A stretch of DNA of 64,000 bases from Bordetella parapertussis. Lineage in GTDB: Bacteria > Pseudomonadota > Gammaproteobacteria > Burkholderiales > Burkholderiaceae_C. Below are positions 7,537-15,629 of the stretch, piece after piece. Location: assembly GCA_945901125.1 (NCBI GenBank), contig CAMDKD010000008.1, forward strand, positions 19,016 through 83,015. The letters are read 5' to 3'. Both the position numbers and the translations under genes were made by a program. The notes beneath the pieces were generated by a model. The model made no database searches. It saw only the letters and a program-made list of their open reading frames with translations, and had not been told where the DNA came from. Position 1 is the first letter of the stretch. Each line of letters starts with the position of its first letter.

Positions 7537-9666
7537 TCAAGCTTTGAGAAAGTCAGATTTTCCACCCAACCAGCGTTCCACGTGCCGGGCCGCGTTTTGC
7601 GGGTGCTGATCCAACATCAGTGGCGCGAGTTGCTGCGCCCATTGCAACAAGTCGCCGTCCACCGCCAGATCGGCAAACCGCAACATGGCCGCACCACTTT
7701 GGCGCGAACCCAAAAACTCGCCAGGACCGCGAATCTCCAAGTCGCGCCGGGCAATCTCAAAGCCGTCGCCGGTCTCGGCCATGGCCCGCAAACGCGCCCG
7801 CGCGGTGTCGCTGAGCCGCCCGTGTTCGCCCAGCGAATACAAGAGCACGCAAGCCGATGCCGCCGCACCGCGCCCGACGCGGCCGCGCAACTGATGCAAC
7901 TGGCTCAAGCCGAAACGCTCGGCGTGCTCGATCACCATCAACGAGGCATTCGGCACATCCACGCCTACCTCGATCACGGTGGTGCTGACCAGCACGCCCA
8001 TTTGCCCTTGCACAAACAAGGACATGACGGCTTTTTTCTCGGCCTGCGGCATGCGCGAATGCAAGAGGCCGACCATGACACCGGGCAAAGCCGCGCACAA
8101 ATCCTGGTGCGTGTCGGTGGCGTTGCGCAAATCCAGCGCTTCGCTTTCTTCGATCAGCGGACACACCCAGTAAATCTGCCGACCCTCGGTCAATTGGGCG
8201 CGTATGCGCTCGATGATTTCATCCCGCCGGGTTTCGGCCACCAGCTTGGTGACGATGGGCGTGCGCCCGGGCGGCAGCTCGTCTATGGTGGACACATCCA
8301 AATCGGCGTAATAGCTCATGGCCAAGGTGCGCGGAATCGGTGTGGCGCTCATCATCAGCAAATGCGGTTCTTGCGGCGCGCCCGCCGCCTGCTCGCCGAA
8401 AGTTTCTGCGTCAGACAGCTTTTGCCGCAGCGCCAAGCGTTGCGCCACGCCGAAGCGGTGTTGCTCATCGATGATGGCCAGCCCCAGCGCTTTGAAATGC
8501 ACTTTGTCTTGAATGACCGCATGCGTGCCGACCACCAGCGCAGCCTCGCCGTTTTCCACCATGGCCAGCATGCTGTCGCGTTCTTTTTTCTTCTGGCTGC
8601 CGGTCAGCCAAGCGACTTGCAAGCCCAGCGGCTGCAACACCGGCGCCAGCCAGCCTATGAGTTTGGCGAAATGCTGCTCGGCCAGTATTTCGGTCGGCGC
8701 CATCAAAGCGCATTGCCAACCGGCATCTATGCATTGCGCCGCCGCTAACGCGGCCACCACGGTTTTGCCCGAACCGACATCGCCTTGCAGCAAGCGGTGC
8801 ATGGGCACGGCGCGCGCCACGTCGTTGGCGATTTCATTCACTACGCGTTGTTGCGCGCCGGTCAACTTGAAAGGCAAGACAGCGTGTAACTGCGCCAGTA
8901 CGCCCTCTGTTTGTGTACTGTGTGCCAGCACAGGCGCGTTCAACAACTGGCGTTCGCGCTTGGCCTGCAATTGCGACAACTGCTGCGCCAGCAATTCCTC
9001 GGCTTTCAGGCGTTGCCAAGCCGGGTGGCTGCGGTCTTCCAATTCCCCCAAGGACACATCGGGCGCGGGGTGATGCAAAAACTGCAAGCTCTCGCGCAAG
9101 CCCCAACTGCGCGGCGGCAAATGGTTTTGCGGAATGGTCTCGGTGAATGCGTCGCTTTGCAAAGCACGCGCCAAACCGCCAAGCACGGCTTTGCGCAAAT
9201 AGGCTTGCGGCAATTCGGCGGTGCTCGGGTAGACCGGGGTCAGCGCTGCTGCTAAAGGCGCACCGGCGGCTTGCACCGTCGGGTGCATCATGGTGTAGCC
9301 CATGAAGCCGCCACGCAACTCGCCGCGCAAACGCACTTGGCGTCCGACCTCCAAGGCCTTTTGCATGTTCGGGTAGAAATTGAAAAAACGCAGCGTGCAC
9401 AAGTCTGCGCCGTCGCTGACCACCGCTTGTAACTGGCGGCGCGGTTTGAACACCACCTGACAGCTTTGCACCACGGCTTCAAATTGCAGGTTGTCGCCGT
9501 CGCGTGCAGTGCCGAGTGTGCCCAACTTGGTTTCGTCTTCGTAACGCATGGGCAAATGCAAAGCCATGTCGATCGGGCGCAGCAAGCCCATTTTGCGCAA
9601 GGCTTTTTGCGGCATGGACAGCGGTTTGCGCTCGGTGCTGGTAACAGTTGGCTGATCGGCGGGCAT
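7537..9666 (-). CDS. recG: ATP-dependent DNA helicase RecG
   Basis: A 709-residue superfamily 2 helicase. The open frame extends far upstream through a neighbouring gene, so the start is placed at MPADQPTV (9664-9666). An N-terminal wedge/OB region is followed by Walker A GDVGSGKT, the DEAH-type box DEQH, GTHAVIQDKV, the motif III SATPIPRT and the motif VI HQLRGRVGRG. RecG reverses stalled forks and processes Holliday junctions. It is followed after 7 nt by oxyR. Length is as expected for RecG. Confidence 0.95.
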   Translation of the reverse strand: MPADQPTVTSTERKPLSMPQKALRKMGLLRPIDMALHLPMRYEDETKLGTLGTARDGDNLQFEAVVQSCQVVFKPRRQLQAVVSDGADLCTLRFFNFYPNMQKALEVGRQVRLRGELRGGFMGYTMMHPTVQAAGAPLAAALTPVYPSTAELPQAYLRKAVLGGLARALQSDAFTETIPQNHLPPRSWGLRESLQFLHHPAPDVSLGELEDRSHPAWQRLKAEELLAQQLSQLQAKRERQLLNAPVLAHSTQTEGVLAQLHAVLPFKLTGAQQRVVNEIANDVARAVPMHRLLQGDVGSGKTVVAALAAAQCIDAGWQCALMAPTEILAEQHFAKLIGWLAPVLQPLGLQVAWLTGSQKKKERDSMLAMVENGEAALVVGTHAVIQDKVHFKALGLAIIDEQHRFGVAQRLALRQKLSDAETFGEQAAGAPQEPHLLMMSATPIPRTLAMSYYADLDVSTIDELPPGRTPIVTKLVAETRRDEIIERIRAQLTEGRQIYWVCPLIEESEALDLRNATDTHQDLCAALPGVMVGLLHSRMPQAEKKAVMSLFVQGQMGVLVSTTVIEVGVDVPNASLMVIEHAERFGLSQLHQLRGRVGRGAAASACVLLYSLGEHGRLSDTARARLRAMAETGDGFEIARRDLEIRGPGEFLGSRQSGAAMLRFADLAVDGDLLQWAQQLAPLMLDQHPQNAARHVERWLGGKSDFLKA

Positions 9667-9694
9667 GTGGGGGCGATTGTGCCTCGTCAACGGT

Positions 9695-10618
9695 TTATTT
9701 TTGCCGGTTGATTCCTTGCACCGCACAGCGGGCCGCCGCCAAATCCCAACCGGCCCAGCCACAGCTTTTGAAAAACACCGGGCCTTTGTGTGTGTCCACC
9801 ACGGATGCCAGACCACGCAACAGGTCTTGCAAAGAGGCAAAACGCGCCACATCCAAACCGGCTTGCAGCAAATCACCGGCTTCATGGTCTGCGTCGCGCG
9901 TATCGACCACAATGCGCCCGTGCTGCGCCAGATGCAGACACACCTCCGGCGCCCACTCAAGCATGCGCTTACTGAAAGCGCCTACCGCACACACAAACGC
10001 ATCGTCTCTAGGCCGCGCCCGCATGGCGATTTGCTGGGCACTGGTCGCCGTCACCACCAGACTGCATTCGGCCAACGCTTCGTCGGCGTTGTCCACCACT
10101 AGCGCTTGTAGACCTAAGCTGATGGCGTGCTCCACCAAAGCCTCAGCGCTGGCGCGGCTGCGCGAAGCCACCCTCACTTCTTTCACGCCCAGACCTTGCG
10201 CGAATGCTTCCAAGTGCGAGCGCCCTTGTACCCCAGCACCGACGATCAGCAACTTGCCTTTGGGGTTTGGTGCCAACTGCTGCGCGGCCAGCAAGGACAC
10301 AGCAGCTGTGCGCCGCGCCGTCACCGTCGGGCCGTCAAGCAGGCACAAACGGCGACCGTTCACCGCGTCGAACACCAACACATCGCCTTGTATAGCCGGC
10401 AGTTGACGAGCAGGGTTGTCGGCGACAAAGGTGATCAGCTTGGTGATGGCCAACTGCTTGTCTGAGGCCGGCATGACAAACAAACTGCTGGTGTCCGACA
10501 CGGCATGCACCAGGCGCGGCGGTACCAACACCGAGGTGTCGCGCAGCAAAGCCGAAATGCATTTGACCAACTGTGGATAAGGCAGCGCGGCGGCGGTTTG
10601 TTCAGCGTTGAAAATCAT
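9695..10618 (-). CDS. Ornithine cyclodeaminase / mu-crystallin family protein
   Basis: A 307-residue protein starting at MIFNAEQTAAALPY. It has a Rossmann segment GKLLIVGAGVQGRSHLEAF with GAGVQG, and the flanking pattern DGPTVTARRTAAVS typical of the family, which includes ornithine cyclodeaminase and ketimine (pyrroline-2-carboxylate) reductases. Substrate cannot be assigned from sequence. It precedes recG by 28 nt and follows the metallo-hydrolase gene by 56 nt on the same strand, so the two accessory enzymes may be expressed together with recG downstream. Confidence 0.85.
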   Translation of the reverse strand: MIFNAEQTAAALPYPQLVKCISALLRDTSVLVPPRLVHAVSDTSSLFVMPASDKQLAITKLITFVADNPARQLPAIQGDVLVFDAVNGRRLCLLDGPTVTARRTAAVSLLAAQQLAPNPKGKLLIVGAGVQGRSHLEAFAQGLGVKEVRVASRSRASAEALVEHAISLGLQALVVDNADEALAECSLVVTATSAQQIAMRARPRDDAFVCAVGAFSKRMLEWAPEVCLHLAQHGRIVVDTRDADHEAGDLLQAGLDVARFASLQDLLRGLASVVDTHKGPVFFKSCGWAGWDLAAARCAVQGINRQK

Positions 10619-10674
10619 ATGGCTTGCATTGTCGCTATGCGGCCTAGGCGCAAACGCCAGCGCGGCGTGAAGAC

Positions 10675-11481
10675 TCAAGCGGCGGCAGTTGGTGCCAGAT
10701 CCAGCCGTACCGCAATGCCTTGCAACTCTGGCGTGGGCGCGGGGTAATAGTCCATCACCAGCGGGTCGTGGCCGGGAATCACGTGGTCGGGCGAATCGGC
10801 CAATTCATTGATGGTGCGGTAAGCGTTCAGCATGTCGCCCAGATTGAATGCAATGCTGAAGAAACGCTGGCTGCGTATGTGTTCGTAGTAATGGCTGGCG
10901 TCAGATGCCAGCACCACCCAGCCGCGTGCGGTGTTGACGCGCACGCATTGCAAACCGTCGGTGTGACCGCCGACATGGTGCAGCGACAAGCCGGGGGCCA
11001 GTTCATGCGTGCCTTTGTGAAAACACACCCTGTCTTTGTAAACCAGTTTGACCATGGCGGCCACGTCATCGCCTTCGTAGCCGTGGCGCATGTAGTGGTT
11101 GCACATGTGCCGGCCGGTGGCAAAACCCATCTCCGCATCCTGCAAATGGAAGTTGGCCTTGGGGAAATCATCAAAGCCGCCGACGTGATCGTAGTGCATG
11201 TGGGTCAGTACCACGTCGCGCACTTCGGCCGGATTGACGCCGAGCAGCGCCAGTCCGGCGCTTGGGCGGATCAGCAATTCGCGCTGGCGCTTGATCGCCA
11301 TCTCAGGCAGAAAACCGGTGTCTATGACGACAGTGCGATTGGCATTGCGCACCACCCAGACGAAATAATCCATGCGCATGGCTTCGTCATGCGGGTCGCC
11401 GCCGACAAAATGGTCGCGCCGCGCACCGACACGGGTGGCGTAGCGGATGGCAAACACTTCGTACGTTTCTAAGTTTGACAT
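10675..11481 (-). CDS. Metallo-beta-lactamase fold hydrolase (AHL-lactonase-like)
   Basis: A 268-residue protein; start at MSNLETYEVF. The zinc motif HxHxDH is intact at residues 94-99 (THMHYDHVGG), and later ligands are probably in HVGGHTDG, ASDASHYYEH and IPGHDP. The layout resembles N-acyl-homoserine lactonases of the AttM/AiiA group, but many members of this fold act on other lactones or esters. No signal peptide is seen, so it should be cytoplasmic. It lies divergent to the PanB-like gene and upstream of the cyclodeaminase-family gene. Confidence 0.8.
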   Translation of the reverse strand: MSNLETYEVFAIRYATRVGARRDHFVGGDPHDEAMRMDYFVWVVRNANRTVVIDTGFLPEMAIKRQRELLIRPSAGLALLGVNPAEVRDVVLTHMHYDHVGGFDDFPKANFHLQDAEMGFATGRHMCNHYMRHGYEGDDVAAMVKLVYKDRVCFHKGTHELAPGLSLHHVGGHTDGLQCVRVNTARGWVVLASDASHYYEHIRSQRFFSIAFNLGDMLNAYRTINELADSPDHVIPGHDPLVMDYYPAPTPELQGIAVRLDLAPTAAA

Positions 11482-11601
11482 GCGTTCCTCGTTCTGAGCC
11501 CTTATGTTTGCACTGTATATGCTGAAGAGCCACGCTGACCCCGAGCTTTCCATCTCGACGCAAACAACTTAATATGCGGGTTGAACGAACCGGAGAAAAC
11601 C

Positions 11602-12501
11602 ATGAGCACCTACAAAAGCAGCGGCGCGATTCCACCGCGCGAACCGGGCAGTCGCCCGCTTAAACGCGTCGCCACCATGGCCGGTGTGTACGGTTTGCGC
11701 AATTACACGGTGCGCGACATACGCGAGCTCAAAGGCAAGCGAACGCTGGTCGAAACGCTGGCGTTCACGCCCGAAGACGCCGCCGCCGCCGAAGAAGCCG
11801 GTATAGATACCTTGAAAGTGCGCTTCGACCCGAAACGCATGGATTTGGCAGCGGAAATCCGCAAAGCCGCGCCGCATACCTTCATGTCGTTTTCAATGCC
11901 GCTGGTGGCGGTGGCCAGCCCCGAAGAAGCGCTGCGGCTGGCGTTCAGCGCCATGGAGATAGGCGGCGACGCCATCATGTGCCAATGGAACCCGAGGTTT
12001 ATCAACGCCCTGGCCGAAGCCGGTGTGCCGGCCCAAGGCCATGTCGGCCTGGTGCCGCGGCTGAGCACCTGGACCGGCGGCTTGCGCGCGGTTGGCAAAA
12101 CCGCCGATGAAGCCTTGGCGCTTTACCGCCAAATCAAAGCCTTGGAGAACGCAGGTGCCTGGGCGGTGGAAGTCGAAGTCATACCCGAGCAAATACTGCG
12201 CGAGCTGTCCAAGCGCACCAGCTTAATCACCTCGTCCATAGGCGCGGGCAGCGGCGGCGACATACAGTTTTTGTTTGCCGAAGATATTCTGGGCGACGGG
12301 CCCGGGCCATTCGCCCGCCACTCCAAACAGTACCGCGATTTCCACGCCATGCGAGAGCATATGCAGCAAGAACGCGTGTCGGCATTCCGCGAATACATTG
12401 CCGACGTGCAAACCCAAGCCTTCCCCGGGCCTGAGCATGTGATTCAGGCCGGACCGGAATTGGTGAATGCATTTCTTGAAAAACTCGACAAACCGGGGTG
12501 A
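11602..12501 (+). CDS. PanB-like (ketopantoate hydroxymethyltransferase family) protein, divergent
   Basis: A 299-residue protein; start at MSTYKSSG, preceded by GGAG at good spacing. From about residue 135 it shows the PanB layout: GHVGLVPR, GAWAVEVEVIPEQI and a SIGAGSGGDIQFLF segment. The Glu equivalent to the PanB catalytic residue is kept (VEVEVIP), but the positions that align by eye with the metal ligands D84 and E114 of E. coli PanB read Ser (FSMPL) and Gln (MCQWN), and the D45 region is also different. It is therefore probably not the housekeeping PanB. The long basic N-terminus is additional. It faces the metallo-hydrolase gene divergently. Confidence 0.7.
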   Translation: MSTYKSSGAIPPREPGSRPLKRVATMAGVYGLRNYTVRDIRELKGKRTLVETLAFTPEDAAAAEEAGIDTLKVRFDPKRMDLAAEIRKAAPHTFMSFSMPLVAVASPEEALRLAFSAMEIGGDAIMCQWNPRFINALAEAGVPAQGHVGLVPRLSTWTGGLRAVGKTADEALALYRQIKALENAGAWAVEVEVIPEQILRELSKRTSLITSSIGAGSGGDIQFLFAEDILGDGPGPFARHSKQYRDFHAMREHMQQERVSAFREYIADVQTQAFPGPEHVIQAGPELVNAFLEKLDKPG

Positions 12502-12590
12502 TGTTCTGGGCTTTCGTGGGACCGGTTTCTGTCTGAGAAAATAGCGTTTCTCTCACTCACTTGGAACGGGCCCGTCCGGCCCTCAAGCAC

Positions 12591-13700
12591 ATGCCATCTT
12601 CTGCACCTGTTCGCCGCTACACGCTTAGCGATTTTGAGTTTCAACTTCCCCCAGAGCTGATTGCCCAGCAACCCTCGCATGAGCGCAGCGGCTCGCGCTT
12701 GCTTGATGCGCGCGACCCTTTGCAACCGGTGGACCGCATCTTTCGTGACTTGCCGGGTTTGCTGAATGCTGGTGACCTGCTGGTGTTTAACGACACGCAA
12801 GTGGTGAACGCGCGTCTCTTTGGCGAAAAAGCAAGCGGCGGGCAACTGGAGTTGCTGATCGAACGCGTGCTGCCTGATGTGGCAGGCGAACCGACAAACC
12901 GCGTGGTTGCTCACATGAAGGTCAGCAAAAAACCTATGCCAGGCGCGCGGCTGATGATGTGGGACCGCAGCGGTCGGCGGCATGCGTTTGAGGCGACGCT
13001 GATCGGGCGCTGGCCGGATGAAAACGGCGCTTTGTTTTTGCTGTCGTTCAGCGATGAGCCACACGGCTTGATGGAACAACACGGCCATATGCCGCTGCCG
13101 CCTTACATAGAGCGCACGCAAAAATCTGCGGTAGACGAACACCGGCAAGCGGACACACAGCGCTACCAAACCGTGTTCGCCAAACACCCGGGCGCGGCTG
13201 CTGCGCCCACCGCCGCACTGCATTTCGACGAAACCGTTTTGCAAGCTCTGGCTGAACGCGGCGTGCACACGGCCAGCGTCACGCTGCACGTGGGTGCAGG
13301 CACGTTTTCACCGGTGAAAACCGAAAACCTCAGCGAACACCGCATGCACAGCGAGTGGTACCGCATACCGTCTTCCACGTTGCAAGCGATTGCCGACTGC
13401 CGCGCACGCGGCGGGCGGGTGGTGGCTGTGGGCACAACCAGTGTGCGCACGCTGGAGTCCTGGGCGCAAACCGGTCACACCGAGGGCGACACGCGCATCT
13501 TCATCACGCCGGGTTTTGAGTTCAAGGTGGTAGATGTGCTGATCACCAATTTTCATTTGCCTAAATCCACCTTGTTGATGTTGGTGGCGGCGTTCAGCGG
13601 TTTCGATCATATGCAGCGCGTGTACAAGCACGCCATCGAGCAGCAGTACCGGTTTTTCAGTTATGGGGATGCCATGCTGTTGACGAAATTCAGGCCTTAG
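12591..13700 (+). CDS. queA: tRNA preQ1(34) S-adenosylmethionine ribosyltransferase-isomerase
   Basis: A 369-residue QueA starting MPSSAPVRRYTLSDFEFQLP. Signatures include LPPELIAQQP, LVFNDTQVVNARL, GHMPLPPYIER and VTLHVGAGTFSPVK, with the C-terminal ITNFHLPKSTLLMLV. It transfers the ribosyl moiety of SAM to preQ1 in the anticodon wobble position of tRNAs, making epoxyqueuosine. tgt, the preceding step of the pathway, lies 700 bp downstream on the same strand, separated by an oppositely oriented VapBC pair. The last codons overlap the vapC stop by 11 nt. Confidence 0.96.
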   Translation: MPSSAPVRRYTLSDFEFQLPPELIAQQPSHERSGSRLLDARDPLQPVDRIFRDLPGLLNAGDLLVFNDTQVVNARLFGEKASGGQLELLIERVLPDVAGEPTNRVVAHMKVSKKPMPGARLMMWDRSGRRHAFEATLIGRWPDENGALFLLSFSDEPHGLMEQHGHMPLPPYIERTQKSAVDEHRQADTQRYQTVFAKHPGAAAAPTAALHFDETVLQALAERGVHTASVTLHVGAGTFSPVKTENLSEHRMHSEWYRIPSSTLQAIADCRARGGRVVAVGTTSVRTLESWAQTGHTEGDTRIFITPGFEFKVVDVLITNFHLPKSTLLMLVAAFSGFDHMQRVYKHAIEQQYRFFSYGDAMLLTKFRP

Positions 13701-14064
13701 GGAAATACTTCACGCCCGCTAGGCCTTGGTAATCCGCATCCTGCGTCCATAAAACAGCTTTGTACTCGAGAGCCATGGCATACATGGCTGCATCCGCCAT
13801 GGCCAAGCCGTGTTTCAGCGACAACTCAGATGCCGCAATGGCGCGTTCTTCGTTGAGTTCAATCACGGAGGCGCGCCGCATCACTTCCAAACACATGTCA
13901 CGCAATTCAACTGTCAGTTTGCGAGATAACACCCGGTGCACTTCGTACAAATTGATGCTGGTAACCAGCAAACAGGCCTCGTTTTCGATGATGGGTTTGA
14001 AGATGGGGCCGTTAGAACCCGCTAAAAAAAACTCAATCCAGCCAGAGGCATCCACCATGTTCAT
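13690..14064 (-). CDS. vapC: VapC-type PIN-domain ribonuclease toxin
   Basis: A 124-residue PIN-domain protein. The acidic residues expected in the active site are present: D5 in VDASGWIEFF, Glu in SINLYEVHRVL, Asp in GLAMADAAMYAMA and Asp in LWTQDADYQGL. Such toxins cut tRNA or rRNA when free of their antitoxin. It starts inside the vapB stop (ATGA overlap), so expression is coupled. It is inserted between queA and tgt, opposite in strand, and its end overlaps the queA stop. All catalytic positions look intact. Confidence 0.88.
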   Translation of the reverse strand: MNMVDASGWIEFFLAGSNGPIFKPIIENEACLLVTSINLYEVHRVLSRKLTVELRDMCLEVMRRASVIELNEERAIAASELSLKHGLAMADAAMYAMALEYKAVLWTQDADYQGLAGVKYFPKA

Positions 14065-14285
14065 TCGTAGTCCTTGTCAGGGTCCTTGGGCGGCTCGATG
14101 TCACCCAAGTCATACCCTTTGAGGATGCCGTAATAAGCGCTCATGGGCAGCAAAGGCGTAATCACAATTTGTTTGCCCCGCACTTCAAATTGAATATGCG
14201 AGCCCGGCTCAATGCCGAGCTGATTGCGCATGGCGACTGGCAAAGTGACCTGCCCTTTGCTGGAAACAACTGCGTTGCTTGACAT
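14061..14285 (-). CDS. vapB: VapB/AbrB-family antitoxin
   Basis: A 74-residue swapped-hairpin (AbrB/MazE-type) DNA-binding protein: SSKGQVTLPVAMRNQLGIEPGSHI is the family core, shown here only in outline. It neutralises the VapC encoded immediately downstream with a 4-nt overlap and probably represses the pair. Upstream, 14286-14396 is AT-rich with short inverted stretches around AAAGTAAA that may be an operator. The C-terminus (residues 50-74) is acidic, as expected of the toxin-binding tail. Confidence 0.86.
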   Translation of the reverse strand: MSSNAVVSSKGQVTLPVAMRNQLGIEPGSHIQFEVRGKQIVITPLLPMSAYYGILKGYDLGDIEPPKDPDKDYE

Positions 14286-14396
14286 ATATGAAATCCTTTA
14301 CTTTTTTGAAAGTAAAACAAATATTAATGTAAAGAATTTGATTTGTCCAGCGCGTCTGCTCTTAAAACGGGTAACCCGGGCACGTAAACTGCCCGC

Positions 14397-15563
14397 ATGC
14401 TGACATTTGATCTCTTAAAAACCGAGGGCCAGGCCCGCCGTGGCCGCCTGACTTTGAACCATGGCGTGGTGCAAACGCCTATCTTCATGCCGGTGGGCAC
14501 TTACGGCACGGTCAAGGGCGTGATGCCGCGCAGCCTGCACGACATGGGCGCACAAATCATTCTGGGCAACACCTTCCATTTGTGGATGCGCCCGGGGCAA
14601 GACATCATGCAAAGCTTTGGCGGCCTGCATGCGTTTGAGCAATGGCACAAACCGATATTGACCGACAGCGGCGGCTTTCAAGTGTGGTCGTTAGGCGCGA
14701 TGCGCAAGATCACCGAGGAAGGCGTGCATTTCGCGTCACCGGTGAACGGTGACAAACTGTTCATGTCGCCCGAGGTGAGTATGCAAATTCAAACCGTGCT
14801 GAACAGCGACATCGTCATGCAGTTGGATGAATGCACGCCTTATGAAACCAAAGGCCAGCTGACCACCGAAGCTGAAGCCAATACATCGATGCAAATGAGT
14901 TTGCGCTGGGCGCGGCGCAGCCAGGAAGAATTTCACCGCTTGAACAACCCGAACGCATTGTTCGGCATTGTGCAAGGCGGCATGTTTGAGTCGTTAAGAC
15001 AAGAGTCGTTAGATCGTTTGGTGGAAATGGATTTCCCCGGCTACGCGGTCGGCGGCGTCAGCGTGGGTGAACCCAAGGACGAGATGCTGCGCATCATGGC
15101 GCACACACCGCACCGCCTGCCCGCGCACAAGCCGCGTTACCTGATGGGTGTGGGCACGCCGGAAGATTTGGTGGAAGGCGTGCGCGTCGGTGTCGATATG
15201 TTTGATTGCGTCATGCCTACGCGCAATGCGCGCAACGGCACTTTGTTTACCCGCTATGGGGACTTGAAGTTGCGCAACGCGCGACACAAAAGCGATCCGC
15301 AACCGATAGACCCGAGTTGCACTTGCTATGCGTGTGCGGGTAGTTCAGGCGTGAGCTGGAACGACGGTGGACGCGAAGGCTTCAGCCGAGCTTATATGCA
15401 TCACTTGGACCGCTGCGGCGAAATGCTCGGCCCCATGCTGGCCACGGTGCACAACCTGCATTACTACTTGAACCTGATGCAAGAAGTGCGGGATGCGCTG
15501 GACGCGGGAGATTTCGCTGGTTTTGTGGGGAGGTTTAAGGGGGACAGGGTGAGGGGGGTTTGA
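14397..15563 (+). CDS. tgt: tRNA-guanine transglycosylase
   Basis: A 388-residue Tgt of normal length. The active-site region TDSGGFQVWSLG, the second catalytic segment FDCVMPTRNARNG and the zinc site CTCYAC with a downstream His are all present. It exchanges G34 for preQ1 in Asn, Asp, His and Tyr tRNAs. The likely partner queA is upstream. The last ten codons run into a G-rich tract (15530-15580). The ATG is placed 5-6 nt after a poor Shine-Dalgarno. Confidence 0.96.
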   Translation: MLTFDLLKTEGQARRGRLTLNHGVVQTPIFMPVGTYGTVKGVMPRSLHDMGAQIILGNTFHLWMRPGQDIMQSFGGLHAFEQWHKPILTDSGGFQVWSLGAMRKITEEGVHFASPVNGDKLFMSPEVSMQIQTVLNSDIVMQLDECTPYETKGQLTTEAEANTSMQMSLRWARRSQEEFHRLNNPNALFGIVQGGMFESLRQESLDRLVEMDFPGYAVGGVSVGEPKDEMLRIMAHTPHRLPAHKPRYLMGVGTPEDLVEGVRVGVDMFDCVMPTRNARNGTLFTRYGDLKLRNARHKSDPQPIDPSCTCYACAGSSGVSWNDGGREGFSRAYMHHLDRCGEMLGPMLATVHNLHYYLNLMQEVRDALDAGDFAGFVGRFKGDRVRGV

Positions 15564-15629
15564 GGGGGACTGGGGGGAGCCTTTGCAACCCTTGACCTGC
15601 CGCGTGCCCAGCGTCAGCTTCGCTTTCGC

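Noticed and set aside
7273..8748. Long plus-strand frame of 491 residues
   Set aside because: Antisense to oxyR and recG, with atypical composition (many His, Gln, Arg) and no motif; recG and oxyR have clear family signatures.
14286..14396. Mobile-element ends around the VapBC pair
   Set aside because: No clear terminal inverted repeats or target duplications could be found flanking vapBC, so an insertion sequence was not called.
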